This document shows positions 45,702 to 55,289 of a stretch of 64,000 nt of DNA, piece by piece (the stretch's first letter is position 1; each line of letters starts with the position of its first letter). Both the position numbers and the translations under genes were made by a program. The notes beneath the pieces are model-generated. The model did not search any database and was not told where the DNA came from. It saw only the letters and a list, made by a program, of their open reading frames with translations. Source of the stretch: Trabulsiella odontotermitis (GTDB lineage: Bacteria; Pseudomonadota; Gammaproteobacteria; Enterobacterales; Enterobacteriaceae); the NCBI RefSeq assembly GCF_030053895.1, contig NZ_CP125781.1:806001-870000 (forward strand). Direction: 5' to 3'.

Positions 45702-46655
45702 ATGAACAATGCATTTGAACAAGTGCTGGATGATTATTTTTTCAGTAAATCTTTGCGCCCGGCTACGGAGTGGAGCTACAGGAAGGTAGTCAGATCATTC
45801 ATTTCCTTTAGCGGTGAAGGTATTTCACCTGAGCAGGTTGATAAAACGCTGGTTTTAACGTGGCGCCGAAAAATTATCCATGAGGAAGGACTGAGCAGAA
45901 CGACCTGGAATAATAAAGTGACTCATATGCGCGCTATATTTAATCACGCCATCGTTAATGGGCTTGTAACGATGAGGGAAAATCCTTTCAACGGGGTAAT
46001 TACCCGACCCGATGTCAAACGCAAAAAAACACTGACTGATGTGCAGATGAATAAAATTTATCTGCACATGCAGGCGAGGGAAGAGGATGAACGGACTGGT
46101 ATGATGGAGTTAAGAAAAAGCGCCTTACGGCCAGCATGGTTCTGGTTAACGGTACTGGATGCATTGCGGAGAACAGGGATGCGCCAGAACCAGCTGCTGC
46201 ACATTCGCCTGGAGGATGTAAATTTTGAGCACCGATGGATTAATCTCCGGCCTGAGGGTTCCAAGAACCATAAGGAACACCGGGTTCCGATTACTGAAAA
46301 CCTACGACCCAGACTTGAAAGGCTCTATAACCTTTCCCTTGAGCGTGGCGCGAAGATGCAGGATCAGTTGTTTAATCTTTCTCGCTTTGATGGCCGGAAG
46401 AATGAAATCAGCAGCAACATGGATTATCCGCCGTTGCGCGCGTTTTTCAGACGACTTTCACGAGAATGCGGTTTTACAGTCAGCCCGCACAGATTCCGAC
46501 ACACCATCGCGACTAACCTGATGCGTTTGCCGGATCGTAATCTGAAGATGGCACAGGACCTGCTGGGTCATTCAACGCCGGCGGTCACGCTGGAGTATGT
46601 TGAAAGTGACCTGGATAAGGTCCGGGACATGCTGGAGGAGCTGGATGCGGCATAA
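45702..46655 (+). CDS. Tyrosine recombinase of an integrative module
   Basis: 317 residues with a core-binding N-terminal domain and a catalytic domain carrying Arg (RRTGMRQNQLL), HxxR (SPHRFRHTIATNLM), LLGHSTPAVTLEY with the Tyr nucleophile. It lies directly after the TraI_2 gene, the usual layout of ICE-type islands. An inverted repeat that could be its terminator lies 130 bp downstream. Confidence 0.85.
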   Translation: MNNAFEQVLDDYFFSKSLRPATEWSYRKVVRSFISFSGEGISPEQVDKTLVLTWRRKIIHEEGLSRTTWNNKVTHMRAIFNHAIVNGLVTMRENPFNGVITRPDVKRKKTLTDVQMNKIYLHMQAREEDERTGMMELRKSALRPAWFWLTVLDALRRTGMRQNQLLHIRLEDVNFEHRWINLRPEGSKNHKEHRVPITENLRPRLERLYNLSLERGAKMQDQLFNLSRFDGRKNEISSNMDYPPLRAFFRRLSRECGFTVSPHRFRHTIATNLMRLPDRNLKMAQDLLGHSTPAVTLEYVESDLDKVRDMLEELDAA

Positions 46656-47166
46656 GACTAATCTTAAGTTAAATCTAAGTTGATGAAATTAAAAATGGAA
46701 AAAAAAGGGATGTTTGCTTTACAAAAGATTGACACAGGGAAGATCTGAGGGTAAATACGTTCGTGAAGTAAATTGTGGACGTGAGAAATCCAGAGGATGG
46801 TTCGAACATCCTCTGGATTTAAGTCCCGTGTTCAACTGATGCGGTAACACAAGTACCATCATCATGCCGTCTGGGGACTACTGTCTTGCCCGTTAAGGAT
46901 CTCATCTCTTAACGAACAGGCTCTGAAGAAGTGGTGCCGGACTCGGAATCGATGTGTTGTTTTAATTTATTGATATTTATGCTTTATTTTTAATTTGATT
47001 AAGTTTATACCCTCATTTGCACCCTCAATCCCGTTTGATGACTGAACCAGATATTCAAACTCAGTAATGGGAGGATATCTCCGTGTACCGGGCTCAATAA
47101 CTGATGAAATGCGGTTGATGAATAAGTACGAATAATTTTTATTCGCTTGATGCTAACCTGAAAATT
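46656..47166. other. Intergenic stretch after the integrase
   Basis: About 500 bp without a gene. It has a 14-bp perfect inverted repeat (46786-46820) and AT-rich DNA near 46960-47010. An attachment site could lie here, but nothing proves it. Confidence 0.5.
46786..46820 (+). terminator. Long inverted repeat / possible terminator
   Basis: AAATCCAGAGGATG / CATCCTCTGGATTT with a 7-nt GTTCGAA loop, perfect over 14 bp. May end the integrase transcript; the T-run is short. Confidence 0.6.
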
Positions 47167-47203
47167 GATAAAAAGCTGCCTACACTAAAAGGCAGCTTTT
47201 ATC
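47167..47203. terminator. Terminator of the CbtA module
   Basis: GATAAAA-GCTGCCT / AGGCAGC-TTTTATC, strong stem with A and T tracts, so it can work on both strands. Follows DUF5983. Confidence 0.75.
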
Positions 47204-47247
47204 ACACCTCGTATACATGCGGACGCTTTTCCTGAATGCTTTTTGAT

Positions 47248-47583
47248 TTACCAATCAAACGTATCGAGACCGGGTAACACTTCTCCGGCCGCATCCAGAT
47301 GAATTGTCGTGATGCCGTACCGGGCAGATAAAACAACAATCAATCTCCTGCAATGCTCCGATAATCCCGAACGCCTGAGTTTCAGTACAGGATGCCGCCA
47401 CGCGCTGAGCCGAAGTAAATATCCGGTCCCCGTGAAATGAATCCACTCCGCATCACCATACTCTGCCATGTCATGAGAGAGCTGATACAGACGTTCGTTG
47501 TCCTGGTCCGTTATATGCGCAGTGCTGCACTGTATACCGGTAAACATACAGTGCGCCGGGAGCAGCGGAGTTATGAGCTTCAT
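47248..47583 (-). CDS. DUF5983 family protein of the CbtA module
   Basis: 111 residues starting [19 protein letters not shown], a pattern seen in DUF5983 proteins beside CbtA toxins. Its ATG overlaps the cbtA stop by four bases (ATGA). Function unknown. Confidence 0.75.
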   Translation of the reverse strand: MKLITPLLPAHCMFTGIQCSTAHITDQDNERLYQLSHDMAEYGDAEWIHFTGTGYLLRLSAWRHPVLKLRRSGLSEHCRRLIVVLSARYGITTIHLDAAGEVLPGLDTFDW

Positions 47584-47933
47584 ACCCTTCCCTCCATTAT
47601 ATCGGGTTTTATGTAAACCACTTTTAACCCGGTAGCGCACCTTGCATTCAATACTTCCAGCGTGGTTAAAAACGGCGATTGTTTCAGCCATGAGAAACCA
47701 CGCCTGTCGATGCGTATTAGACCATAGCGTTCCACAAGAAAATTCAATGCATCCACCAGCTTTATCCCGGCGTCTATGTGTTCATTAATCACGCGGTCAT
47801 AGTGAAATGGAGTATCAGTCAGGGTCAGTCCGTAATGCCTTTCCAGGAGATAGGCAAGTAAGATCTGCCACGTCTTCACAGGTGACATACATGAGGAAGC
47901 CGCCCCCCCAGGAGGTGCAGTTTTGTATTTCAT
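47580..47933 (-). CDS. cbtA: CbtA/YeeV-type toxin (type IV TA)
   Basis: 117-residue toxin that inhibits FtsZ and MreB polymerisation. Family blocks: [60 protein letters not shown]. The partner antitoxin CbeA lies upstream with one small gene between. Confidence 0.9.
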   Translation of the reverse strand: MKYKTAPPGGAASSCMSPVKTWQILLAYLLERHYGLTLTDTPFHYDRVINEHIDAGIKLVDALNFLVERYGLIRIDRRGFSWLKQSPFLTTLEVLNARCATGLKVVYIKPDIMEGRV

Positions 47934-47956
47934 ATTGAATCCTTAATGGCTTAATT

Positions 47957-48172
47957 TCAGAAGAAATAACGTGATGACAGGCCGTACATCATTCGGGCAA
48001 CAACGAACTCGTTATTACTGGTTTCGAACCATGCCCAGATATCCGAAACAAGAGTACCTGCGGGGAAGTGGATAAAAGGCTCACTGATAATCAGTACGCC
48101 CTCCTCTTCGGTAACAACGATGTTTCCCAGTTCCCTCCATAAGCTGTCCAGCCGTTCCATTGATACAGGCAT
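47957..48172 (-). CDS. Small protein between CbeA and CbtA
   Basis: 71 residues (MPVSMERLDSLWRELGNIVV start; ends YGLSSRYFF). It sits 11 bp after the cbeA stop. The usual cbeA-cbtA pair is adjacent, so this gene is inserted. Unknown function. Confidence 0.6.
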   Translation of the reverse strand: MPVSMERLDSLWRELGNIVVTEEEGVLIISEPFIHFPAGTLVSDIWAWFETSNNEFVVARMMYGLSSRYFF

Positions 48173-48183
48173 TTCTGCCTCCT

Positions 48184-48516
48184 TTAAGCTGACGCTGGAG
48201 CCGGATAAATGGTGACGTAGACATAGCCGCAACTTCCTCGTGTATCGGCTTCACAAACCAACCTTTCTCTTTCAAACCTGATACCGCGCGAATTATGAGG
48301 TTCCAGCTCACCGCATCGCAAAGCAGCCTCCATGAGATCGATAAATACAGGAAAACTGCGATCAAGCGCCCGCAACTGCTCTGGAGCGAATTTCCCGTAA
48401 AGACCGGCATGGTCGCCCAGGTAATGCAGCCGATTCCTCTCCTGCACCAGGCGGGCACCAAAGCAGGGTGTGATGTCATGCCTCAGCCCCCATTGCGGGG
48501 AAATGGATGATGTCAT
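48184..48516 (-). CDS. cbeA: CbeA/YeeU-type antitoxin
   Basis: 110 residues; PCFGARLVQERNRLHYLGD and CEADTRGSCGYVYVTIYP are the family signatures. CbeA neutralises CbtA by bundling FtsZ and MreB rather than binding the toxin. Confidence 0.9.
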   Translation of the reverse strand: MTSSISPQWGLRHDITPCFGARLVQERNRLHYLGDHAGLYGKFAPEQLRALDRSFPVFIDLMEAALRCGELEPHNSRGIRFERERLVCEADTRGSCGYVYVTIYPAPASA

Positions 48517-48559
48517 GAGTTATTACTCCGGTAATGGATGATGTTTATTGTCAGGGCCT

Positions 48560-49039
48560 TCATATCAGGCCTTGCTCTGCGAAGGACAGGATGTCACTGC
48601 GCCCAACAATGAGATGGTCCAGCACACGGACCTCAATGAGCCCGAGAGCCTGTATGAGTCGTTGTGTGATGGCCGTGTCGGCATGACTGGGGTCGATGCA
48701 GCCTGACGGATGGTTATGGGCCAGAATGACGGCTGCGGCGTTGTGGCGCAGTGCCCCTTTGACGATTTCGCGTGCATGGACTTCGGTCTGGTTGATGGTG
48801 CCGAGAAAAACGGTCTCGCTTTCCAGAAGGCGGTTCTGGTTGTCGAGGTAAAACACCATAAAGACCTCGCGCTCAAGCCCGGCCATCTGCAGACGCAGCA
48901 TATCCCGGACGGCATGGTTGGAGGTCAGCGGCTGACCAGACACCCGGAGGTGCCGGTCAAGTAATCGTATTGCACGTTCTATGATGCGCAGTGAAGCGGA
49001 TGGCATCCCCGCCGGGGTCATCATTGATAATTCAGACAT
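48560..49039 (-). CDS. RadC/YeeS-family JAMM protein
   Basis: 159 residues with the JAMM zinc motif HNHPSGCIDPSHAD. YeeS-type RadC proteins occur in CP4-like islands before the yeeU/yeeV pair, exactly as here. Probably a DNA-repair or deubiquitinase-fold metalloenzyme; role unproven. Confidence 0.85.
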   Translation of the reverse strand: MSELSMMTPAGMPSASLRIIERAIRLLDRHLRVSGQPLTSNHAVRDMLRLQMAGLEREVFMVFYLDNQNRLLESETVFLGTINQTEVHAREIVKGALRHNAAAVILAHNHPSGCIDPSHADTAITQRLIQALGLIEVRVLDHLIVGRSDILSFAEQGLI

Positions 49040-49049
49040 AGTGGCTTTC

Positions 49050-49505
49050 TCAGTCGATAAGGGTCAGGATGCCCTGAGATTCAGGATGGGAGAATGCGTA
49101 GTCGCGAAGGCGATAATAGTGCTCCGCCATCTCGTTGCTGGCGGTGATAAAAGACATATGACTGTACATCATCAGGCAGGCAGCGATACCTGCCGCTTCG
49201 CCACCCAGCGTGGCGTGGTTACCATTTGACTTACAGTACAGGTCATAAGTCTCCTGGCTGTCCGGTGCCATAAACACACCGCCGTTACTGAGGGTGTAAA
49301 AATGCCAGTAGCCGCCGTTGTATTCCCGGCACAGGCGGCTGAACCAGCTCAGGATATTCAGTTCCAGAAATAACCATTGCGGTACGTTCCCGAAGTGTTG
49401 CCGCCAGAAATCCAGGCGCTTTGATTCAGGTACAACGGACGCATAAATTTCAGCGGGTTCCCTGCAGGCATTATCCACCGGAAGTGCATGACCGGTTTTG
49501 TTCAT
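49050..49505 (-). CDS. klcA: KlcA/ArdB-type antirestriction protein
   Basis: 151 residues with the family blocks RLDFWRQHFGNVPQWLFLE and YNGGYWHFYTLSNGGVFMAPD. KlcA/ArdB inhibit type I restriction without binding the enzyme directly. Placed between RadC and DUF932, as in YafX-YafZ clusters. Confidence 0.92.
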   Translation of the reverse strand: MNKTGHALPVDNACREPAEIYASVVPESKRLDFWRQHFGNVPQWLFLELNILSWFSRLCREYNGGYWHFYTLSNGGVFMAPDSQETYDLYCKSNGNHATLGGEAAGIAACLMMYSHMSFITASNEMAEHYYRLRDYAFSHPESQGILTLID

Positions 49506-49596
49506 GATGTTTCTCCGTAATTTTCTTAAAATCAGCAGGTAAAACAGATGTAGAGAGAGGTGACAGGGATGAGGAACATTGAAGGAAGTGCAGTGG

Positions 49597-50415
49597 CTAT
49601 GAACACAGTGACAGCATGTTCTCCGCCATTACCCACAGGGAACGATTGAGCTTCACATCGCTGTCAATTCCTTTCACTGCCCGGGTGTGCATGGGTTTAC
49701 CTTGCGTATTTCTCCCATATAGCCCGCCTTTTATCAGGTTTTCCTGTATGCGCTGATACGTGGTCCACAGGTCATGACTTTCATCCTGCCAACGTCGTGG
49801 CGACAGAATTTGCGCTTCGGTTACCGGCTGATGTTCTTCTCCGAACCGATAGGAAATAGCGGCTTTCGCCAGTGCCTGCCGGGCTGGTGGTGGTAACAAC
49901 AGCGACTGCATCGCATCCCGCTTCTCTTCCACCCGGTCAAAAACCCCGAGTACTTCATAAGCCCCTTCAATCACTTTGCCGACCACGTCCCCTTTATGAG
50001 AAACTCGGACTTCGCCAAATGACTCTCCGCAAATCAATCCGTTTTGACACACCGCGCGAAACAGTCCCGGCAACATCTGGTAGCTGCTTGAACCGTCATG
50101 GCTGTTCAGCAGAATGATTTCCGGCACCTGTTTACCGGTAATCTGCCCTTCGCGGCGCAGACGGAGCATATGTTTGGTGTGTTCCCGCTTGTCGGGGTTA
50201 CGCACACGGGTTTGGCAGGCAAAGAACGGCTGAAAACCTTCGCGCTGCAGGTTATCCAGCAGGATGATGGTCGGGATGCAGGTATAGCGCTCGCTGCGCG
50301 ATTCGTGCTTTTCCTCACTGAACACGCTGGGAACATAGTGAGCCAGTTCATCACGGGTTAAGGGACGGTCACGGCGAACAAGGTTCACCGCACCAAAGCG
50401 GCTGGCTAATTTCAT
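49597..50415 (-). CDS. DUF932/YafZ family protein
   Basis: 272 residues starting MKLASRFGAVNLVRRDRPLT. Includes QVPEIILLNSHDGSSSYQML. DUF932 proteins are common on plasmids and islands and may act in recombination. A partial second copy is at 55680-55891. Confidence 0.88.
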   Translation of the reverse strand: MKLASRFGAVNLVRRDRPLTRDELAHYVPSVFSEEKHESRSERYTCIPTIILLDNLQREGFQPFFACQTRVRNPDKREHTKHMLRLRREGQITGKQVPEIILLNSHDGSSSYQMLPGLFRAVCQNGLICGESFGEVRVSHKGDVVGKVIEGAYEVLGVFDRVEEKRDAMQSLLLPPPARQALAKAAISYRFGEEHQPVTEAQILSPRRWQDESHDLWTTYQRIQENLIKGGLYGRNTQGKPMHTRAVKGIDSDVKLNRSLWVMAENMLSLCS

Positions 50416-50550
50416 TGAGACTCCGGATAAAATGATATAAATGAAAAGGCCATGCTCCCTTACGGGAATATGGCCTGTCGGTGTGGCGATGCAGGGAGGT
50501 TCGTGGTGTGTTGCTTTCCGGGATACAGGAATTAATCCTGCGTTCTTACC

Positions 50551-50865
50551 TCAGCTTTCTTCATGGTTAAATGTCAGCGAGCAGGCGTGGCAGATATATT
50601 CATCAAATATCTCCTTATCCAGGCTTTCGCCAGCAACAGCGCCCAGAGCTGCGCCGCTTCCCATGCCGACTAAAAAACCAATCACGCCTCCGGCAAGGGT
50701 GCCAACACCCGGGATAACTGAACCGGTAGCTGCACCGAGTGCCGCTCCCTCAGCACCACTGGTTATACCGGCCATGCCGCCAGCAATGGCACCAATACCT
50801 CCTCCCATTTTTCGTCCAAGGTTTCTTTTCTGCGTGCGGGATGAACCGCAGTGGGGACATAGCAT
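50551..50865 (-). CDS. Zinc-ribbon, glycine-zipper protein
   Basis: 104 residues. CPHC near the start and CHAC near the end could form one zinc ribbon. The centre is a long Gly/Ala-rich hydrophobic segment (GMAGITSGAEGAALGAATGS, GVIGFLVGMGSG) typical of membrane glycine zippers. Unknown function. Confidence 0.6.
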   Translation of the reverse strand: MLCPHCGSSRTQKRNLGRKMGGGIGAIAGGMAGITSGAEGAALGAATGSVIPGVGTLAGGVIGFLVGMGSGAALGAVAGESLDKEIFDEYICHACSLTFNHEES

Positions 50866-50980
50866 TTTTAATTCCTTACGTTGAGTGAATAAAAAAGCCC
50901 TTCTGGTATTCCGGAAAGGCGGTGGGCGTTAAATAACGGTACGACCGTCAGAAACCGGAGCAGAAATAAAAGGGCACTGC

Positions 50981-51256
50981 TCAGTAGATATGGTCGTAAA
51001 ACTGGCCGTCCGTGCGATTCTGAAACGCCATGGGCCAACAGATATACGGGAGTATTAATTCAACGCGGGTGTGATTGACGATATCCTCGTAGGTGCAGAT
51101 TTTTTGTCCCTGTTGAGCCGGAGAGTCTATCTGGCTGACCAGTTTAAACGTGGTAAAGTCGCTGAAACTTGCCTGACTGGTCATCGGCCAGAATAATGAA
51201 CTGGCAACCAGTAATAACCCTGACAGAGATCTCAGATTGATTTTTTGACGTTGCAT
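50981..51256 (-). CDS. Small exported protein
   Basis: 91 residues with a signal peptide (SLSGLLLVASSLFWPMTSQA|SF). The mature part has two Cys (KICTYE, PYICWPM) that could form a disulfide. Also preceded by AAGGAACT. Function unknown. Confidence 0.6.
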   Translation of the reverse strand: MQRQKINLRSLSGLLLVASSLFWPMTSQASFSDFTTFKLVSQIDSPAQQGQKICTYEDIVNHTRVELILPYICWPMAFQNRTDGQFYDHIY

Positions 51257-51523
51257 TTTTACAGTTCCTTATTTACAATTTTGTTGGAAGATTAATAAAG
51301 TTGACATGTCGCGTAATGATGGTAGCCGTGTCAATATCGTTACTGAACCGTGTGTGACGATCTTTTGATGAGAGAAGGGTAAGTCTTGTTAATGAAAGGC
51401 TATAACACTTAGTGCGGATTTTAATAACTTGACTGGTAGAGGAGTGATTTACACTAAATTAAAAAGAATGTAATTAGATACATTCTTTTCCATTCAACTG
51501 GGTAATATATAATTTAACTTAAT

Positions 51524-52420
51524 TTACCCTTTGGTTTTATTGTATTCGGTATTTATTAGGTGTGAAAGCATGGTCTGGATGCTTACACCTTTATTGACAC
51601 ATAAAACCTTAAGTTTTTCCTTTGTTTTCTTGTCAAGGTATGTATTTAATGGCAGTTGTTCTTTTTTATTGCCGCGATGTTTTTTTTGACTCCATGCACG
51701 ATTTATATTGGTGAGAAATAACTTCCACTCAGATTCGCTTTCTATCTCGATCATCAGGAACAGTAATCCATAAGCCAACAAATAACGTTCTTGCGTATCC
51801 GTCGGTTTGTCAATATCAATGCTATCTGGCTTATATCTTTGCAGAATATAATCGCAAGCCCATTCACACTGCTCATCATTTTTTTCATCCAGCCAGTATA
51901 GAGGCTTTATTTCATTAATGGTTTTATTGTACGCATCCTGAATTATATCTATAATGGAAAGTTTTGTTTTTCCTGATAAATAACCATGGCGGAAATAATC
52001 TAAAATATCATCGCATCTCTCACCATGGTTTTTAGATTGTGTAGGTAAATTCATATCTTTATATATCGGTCTTTTTTTAACTTCATTTAAAAAGTATTGC
52101 TCGCGAGTCTCACATTGACGGATATATAACCATGTAAACATGCAGGTTATCTTGTTATCACGAATAAATTCTATGTCATCTATCAGGAGTTTATCATCAT
52201 CAAAATCATCAAGCATTTTTTTAATAAATCTTGCTATGCGAACCTGATCTTCTCTGTAGTGTATTTCAATTGCCTGATTTATTTTTTCTGACCACTTATG
52301 ACAGTCATCATTAACTTTGGGAATTCCACGGATAACTATATTATTTCTTTTTATATAACCAAAAAAATAAAGTAATTCATGCCGACTTGTCACACTAACT
52401 TTATGCATATCGTCATTCAT
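51524..52420 (-). CDS. AT-rich hypothetical protein with possible RHH end
   Basis: 298 residues, Lys/Asp/Ile-rich, base composition unlike the neighbours. The C-terminal LPLNTYLDKKTKEKLKVLC ...IQTMLSHLINTEY resembles a ribbon-helix-helix DNA-binding segment. No other domain. May be a regulator of the island. Confidence 0.5.
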   Translation of the reverse strand: MNDDMHKVSVTSRHELLYFFGYIKRNNIVIRGIPKVNDDCHKWSEKINQAIEIHYREDQVRIARFIKKMLDDFDDDKLLIDDIEFIRDNKITCMFTWLYIRQCETREQYFLNEVKKRPIYKDMNLPTQSKNHGERCDDILDYFRHGYLSGKTKLSIIDIIQDAYNKTINEIKPLYWLDEKNDEQCEWACDYILQRYKPDSIDIDKPTDTQERYLLAYGLLFLMIEIESESEWKLFLTNINRAWSQKKHRGNKKEQLPLNTYLDKKTKEKLKVLCVNKGVSIQTMLSHLINTEYNKTKG

Positions 52421-52892
52421 GTTTACACCTGATTACAACGTAATTTCATGTATAATTCATGATATCTTTTACATCATTTTTAGTGTTTTTTTTGTGGAGT
52501 TTATCACAATCACACTACGTATCTTCTAAAGGAACAAGGCTGAGCTACGTTGGCTTTGGCATCAGTCTGACTCGATTCACTGTCAGCCTCTCCTGCTTCT
52601 CAATCGTAATCTTTCCATCTCCCAACCGATAGTCATAAAAGCCACCGTTCTGCCTGAAAGGGAAATATCAACTTCAGAGTAAATAAGTCACCTGTCAATA
52701 CTCCGCAATGCAATTATTCTGTATGTTTATCCATAACAGTCATTGTCTGATTGGTAATATCATTAATCTTCCTCCCCCTTTTGACCACTTCTCTATCAAT
52801 CCCCTTATCAGCAATCCATCTATAAACATTAAATTAATACGGCCCTCTGCCAGACTATGTAATTTAGTAAATATCAGGAGCCAGAGGATAGT
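52421..52892. other. Intergenic stretch, no gene seen
   Basis: About 470 bp between divergent genes. AT-rich near 52440-52510; no usable ORF and no clear repeat. Confidence 0.5.
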
Positions 52893-53525
52893 ATGTATAC
52901 ACATAACACCATAAACAGAAAATACCTGACAACCATGCATCGTGTTATCGATAACGCCATAGCAGAGCATCCCAGAACAATGCTGGTGATGGTGATCCTG
53001 CGAATACCATATTCCCGATTCGATGACGTACCCCATCCATTCAAATATAGCCAGCGGGATAAATTACTGTCCCGGTTTATTGATTCCTTAAAAGCCAAAC
53101 TACGAGCACATGGGAAACGAATCAGACGATCAGGGAAACGTTGCCATCAAACAAGTTTGCGATATTTCTGGGTGCGAGAAACAGGCCCTGAAAATCAGCA
53201 TGAGCATTACCATATGGGATTATTGGTAAACAAAGATACCTTTTGTTCATTAGGTTCATTTCATTCTGAACGAAATAATCTGGGGAGTTATATCGAAGAA
53301 GCGTGGCTAAGCGGTTTAGGGTTATCTATAGATGATGTTGCAGATATGGGTGAGTACGAAACGCTGGTGCATTTTCCAGAACATCCACTGTATTACCTGG
53401 ACTGCAATTCAGCAGGATACGGTGACGTTTGGCGGGATATGTCGGAGAGGCTTGAATATTACGCTAAAGACTATTCGAAAGACTACAGCAGGCAGATACG
53501 TTCAATTGGATGCAGCCAGTGCTAG
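52893..53525 (+). CDS. Inovirus Gp2-like (YagK/YfjJ-type) protein
   Basis: 210 residues. The pattern LVMVILRIPYSRF, KRCHQTSLRYFWVRETGP, and EHYHMGLLVNKD with its His pair resembles YagK/YfjJ and inovirus Gp2 replication-type proteins. Usually precedes AlpA in CP4-like islands, as here. Start follows AGAGGATAGT. Confidence 0.75.
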   Translation: MYTHNTINRKYLTTMHRVIDNAIAEHPRTMLVMVILRIPYSRFDDVPHPFKYSQRDKLLSRFIDSLKAKLRAHGKRIRRSGKRCHQTSLRYFWVRETGPENQHEHYHMGLLVNKDTFCSLGSFHSERNNLGSYIEEAWLSGLGLSIDDVADMGEYETLVHFPEHPLYYLDCNSAGYGDVWRDMSERLEYYAKDYSKDYSRQIRSIGCSQC

Positions 53526-53655
53526 TGGTCCAGATGAAAGGGGAATAACTAAAAATAATTAATTACGGCAGACAGATATCTGATGAGCAATACCAGTGAG
53601 CATAATGACTTTCTGCGTAGTGCTCTCCCTTAATATCTCCCAGAGAGAGCTCATC

Positions 53656-53871
53656 ATGATATCTGAAAATACATCCCTGCTTAATGACCAGATGGTTGAT
53701 ATGAAATTCATTACTGCCTTTACCGGTCTGACCGATAAATGGTTTTACCGACTGATAAGCGAAGGTGATTTTCCAAAGCCAATAAAAATGGGGAGAGCCT
53801 CCCGATGGCTTAGAAGTGAGGTAGAAAAATGGATGCAACAACGGATAAGTGATTCACGATGCAATGAATAA
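53656..53871 (+). CDS. AlpA-family DNA-binding regulator
   Basis: 71-residue MerR/AlpA winged-helix protein: MKFITAFTGLTDKWFYRLISEGDFPKPIKMG. AlpA-type proteins control excision and expression of P4/CP4-like elements. Follows the Gp2-like gene. Confidence 0.85.
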   Translation: MISENTSLLNDQMVDMKFITAFTGLTDKWFYRLISEGDFPKPIKMGRASRWLRSEVEKWMQQRISDSRCNE

Positions 53872-53977
53872 CGACATGCAGGCTCCCTGCTTTCTTATTA
53901 ACCCACCATCATCCTCCATTGATATCAATCTCCGGCTCATCTTCCTTTTCAGGACACGACCCGATAAGGAGTCTGTT

Positions 53978-54060
53978 ATGTATACCCGCCAGGCCTCACA
54001 TGCTGAATTATCTTTAAGATATCTGCGGCAACATTACCAGCAGGAACTCAATCAGTGCAC
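53978..54060 (+). pseudogene. Gene cut by the IS3-family element
   Basis: An ATG after CCGATAAGGAGTCTGTT opens MYTRQASHAELSLRYLRQHY and runs into the insertion sequence at 54061. The downstream part was not found on the far side. Parent unknown. Confidence 0.5.
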
Positions 54061-54123
54061 TGAATCGCCACGGGTTTAACAGACACCTCAGAGTCATTTA
54101 AGATGGCTTAAAGAGAGGTGCCC

Positions 54124-54402
54124 ATGAGCGGTAAGCGTTATCCCGAAGAGTTTAAAACTGAAGCAGTCAAACAGGTTGTTGATCGCGGTTATTCTGTTGC
54201 CAGCGTTGCAACACGTCTCGATATCACCACCCACAGCCTTTATGCCTGGATAAAGAAGTACGGTCCGGATTCTTCCACTAATAAAGAACAGTCAGATGCT
54301 CAGGCCGAGATCCGCCGTCTCCAGAAAGAGCTGAAACGGGTTACCGACGAACGGGACATATTAAAAAAAGCCGCGGCGTACTTCGCAAAGCTGTCCGACT
54401 GA
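54124..54402 (+). CDS. IS3-family OrfA
   Basis: 92-residue helix-turn-helix protein (SGKRYPEEFKTEAVKQV) ending with a leucine zipper and DILKKAAAYFA. The A7G run at 54363-54370 is the probable -1 frameshift site that makes the OrfAB transposase. Confidence 0.9.
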   Translation: MSGKRYPEEFKTEAVKQVVDRGYSVASVATRLDITTHSLYAWIKKYGPDSSTNKEQSDAQAEIRRLQKELKRVTDERDILKKAAAYFAKLSD

Positions 54403-54458
54403 GGTACGCCTTTATCCGTGACAACTCCTGTTGCTGGCCTGTTCGCCTGCTCTGTCGG

Positions 54459-55271
54459 GTGCTGGATGTTCATCCCAGTGGTTTTTACGCCTGGCTTCAG
54501 CAGCCGCATTCACAACGCCATCAGGCAGACCTGAGACTGACAGGACAGATTAAACAGTTCTGGCTGGAGTCGGGATGCGTCTATGGTTATCGCAAAATCC
54601 ATCTGGATCTGCGTGACAGCGGGCAACAGTGCGGAGTAAACAGAGTCTGGAGACTGATGAAACGTGTCGGAATAAAGGCTCAGGTCGGATACCGAAGCCC
54701 GCGGGCACGTAAAGGCGAGGCCAGTATCGTGTCACCCAACAGGCTCCAGCGACAGTTCAATCCGGATGCTCCTGATGAGCGTTGGGTAACGGACATAACC
54801 TACATCAGGACCCACGAAGGCTGGCTGTATCTTGCCGTTGTTGTTGATCTGTTCTCACGCAAAATTATCGGCTGGTCCATGCAATCCCGGATGACAAAGG
54901 ACATTGTCCTGAACGCACTGCTGATGGCTGTATGGCGGCGTAATCCCGAAAAACAGGTGCTGGTACATTCGGATCAGGGCAGTCAGTACACAAGCCATGA
55001 GTGGCAGTCGTTCCTGAAATCACACGGCCTGGAGGGTAGCATGAGCCGTCGCGGTAACTGCCATGATAATGCGGTTGCAGAAAGTTTTTTCCAGTTGTTG
55101 AAACGTGAACGGATAAAGAAAAAGATCTACGGAACGCGGGAAGAAGCCCGCAGTGATATTTTTGATTACATCGAAATGTTTTATAACAGTAAGCGTCGGC
55201 ATGGTTCTAGCGAACAGATGTCACCGACAGAATATGAAAACCAGTATTATCAACGGCTCGGAAGTGTCTAG
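54459..55271 (+). CDS. IS3-family OrfB transposase
   Basis: DDE integrase-type transposase of 270 residues as read from a GTG; the frame is open upstream into orfA, in the -1 frame. Catalytic blocks: WVTDITYIR (Asp), HSDQGSQYTS (Asp), and SRRGNCHDNAVAESFF (Glu). Full length for the family. Confidence 0.9.
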   Translation: MLDVHPSGFYAWLQQPHSQRHQADLRLTGQIKQFWLESGCVYGYRKIHLDLRDSGQQCGVNRVWRLMKRVGIKAQVGYRSPRARKGEASIVSPNRLQRQFNPDAPDERWVTDITYIRTHEGWLYLAVVVDLFSRKIIGWSMQSRMTKDIVLNALLMAVWRRNPEKQVLVHSDQGSQYTSHEWQSFLKSHGLEGSMSRRGNCHDNAVAESFFQLLKRERIKKKIYGTREEARSDIFDYIEMFYNSKRRHGSSEQMSPTEYENQYYQRLGSV

Positions 55272-55289
55272 ATTATCCGTGGCGATTCA

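Larger units (their letters stand above)
54061..55289 (+). mobile_element. IS3-family insertion sequence, intact
   Basis: 1229 bp with imperfect terminal inverted repeats (TGAATCGCCACGG at the left, complementary GGCGATTCA end at the right) and two transposase frames. The flanks (CAC on the left, GAG on the right) do not match as a target duplication, so the site was rearranged after insertion. Confidence 0.9.

Noticed and set aside
46786..46820. tRNA T-arm-like GGTTCGAAC within an inverted repeat
   Set aside because: No acceptor, D-arm or anticodon arm could be found and the stem does not fit a T-arm register. It is better explained as a long hairpin or terminator.
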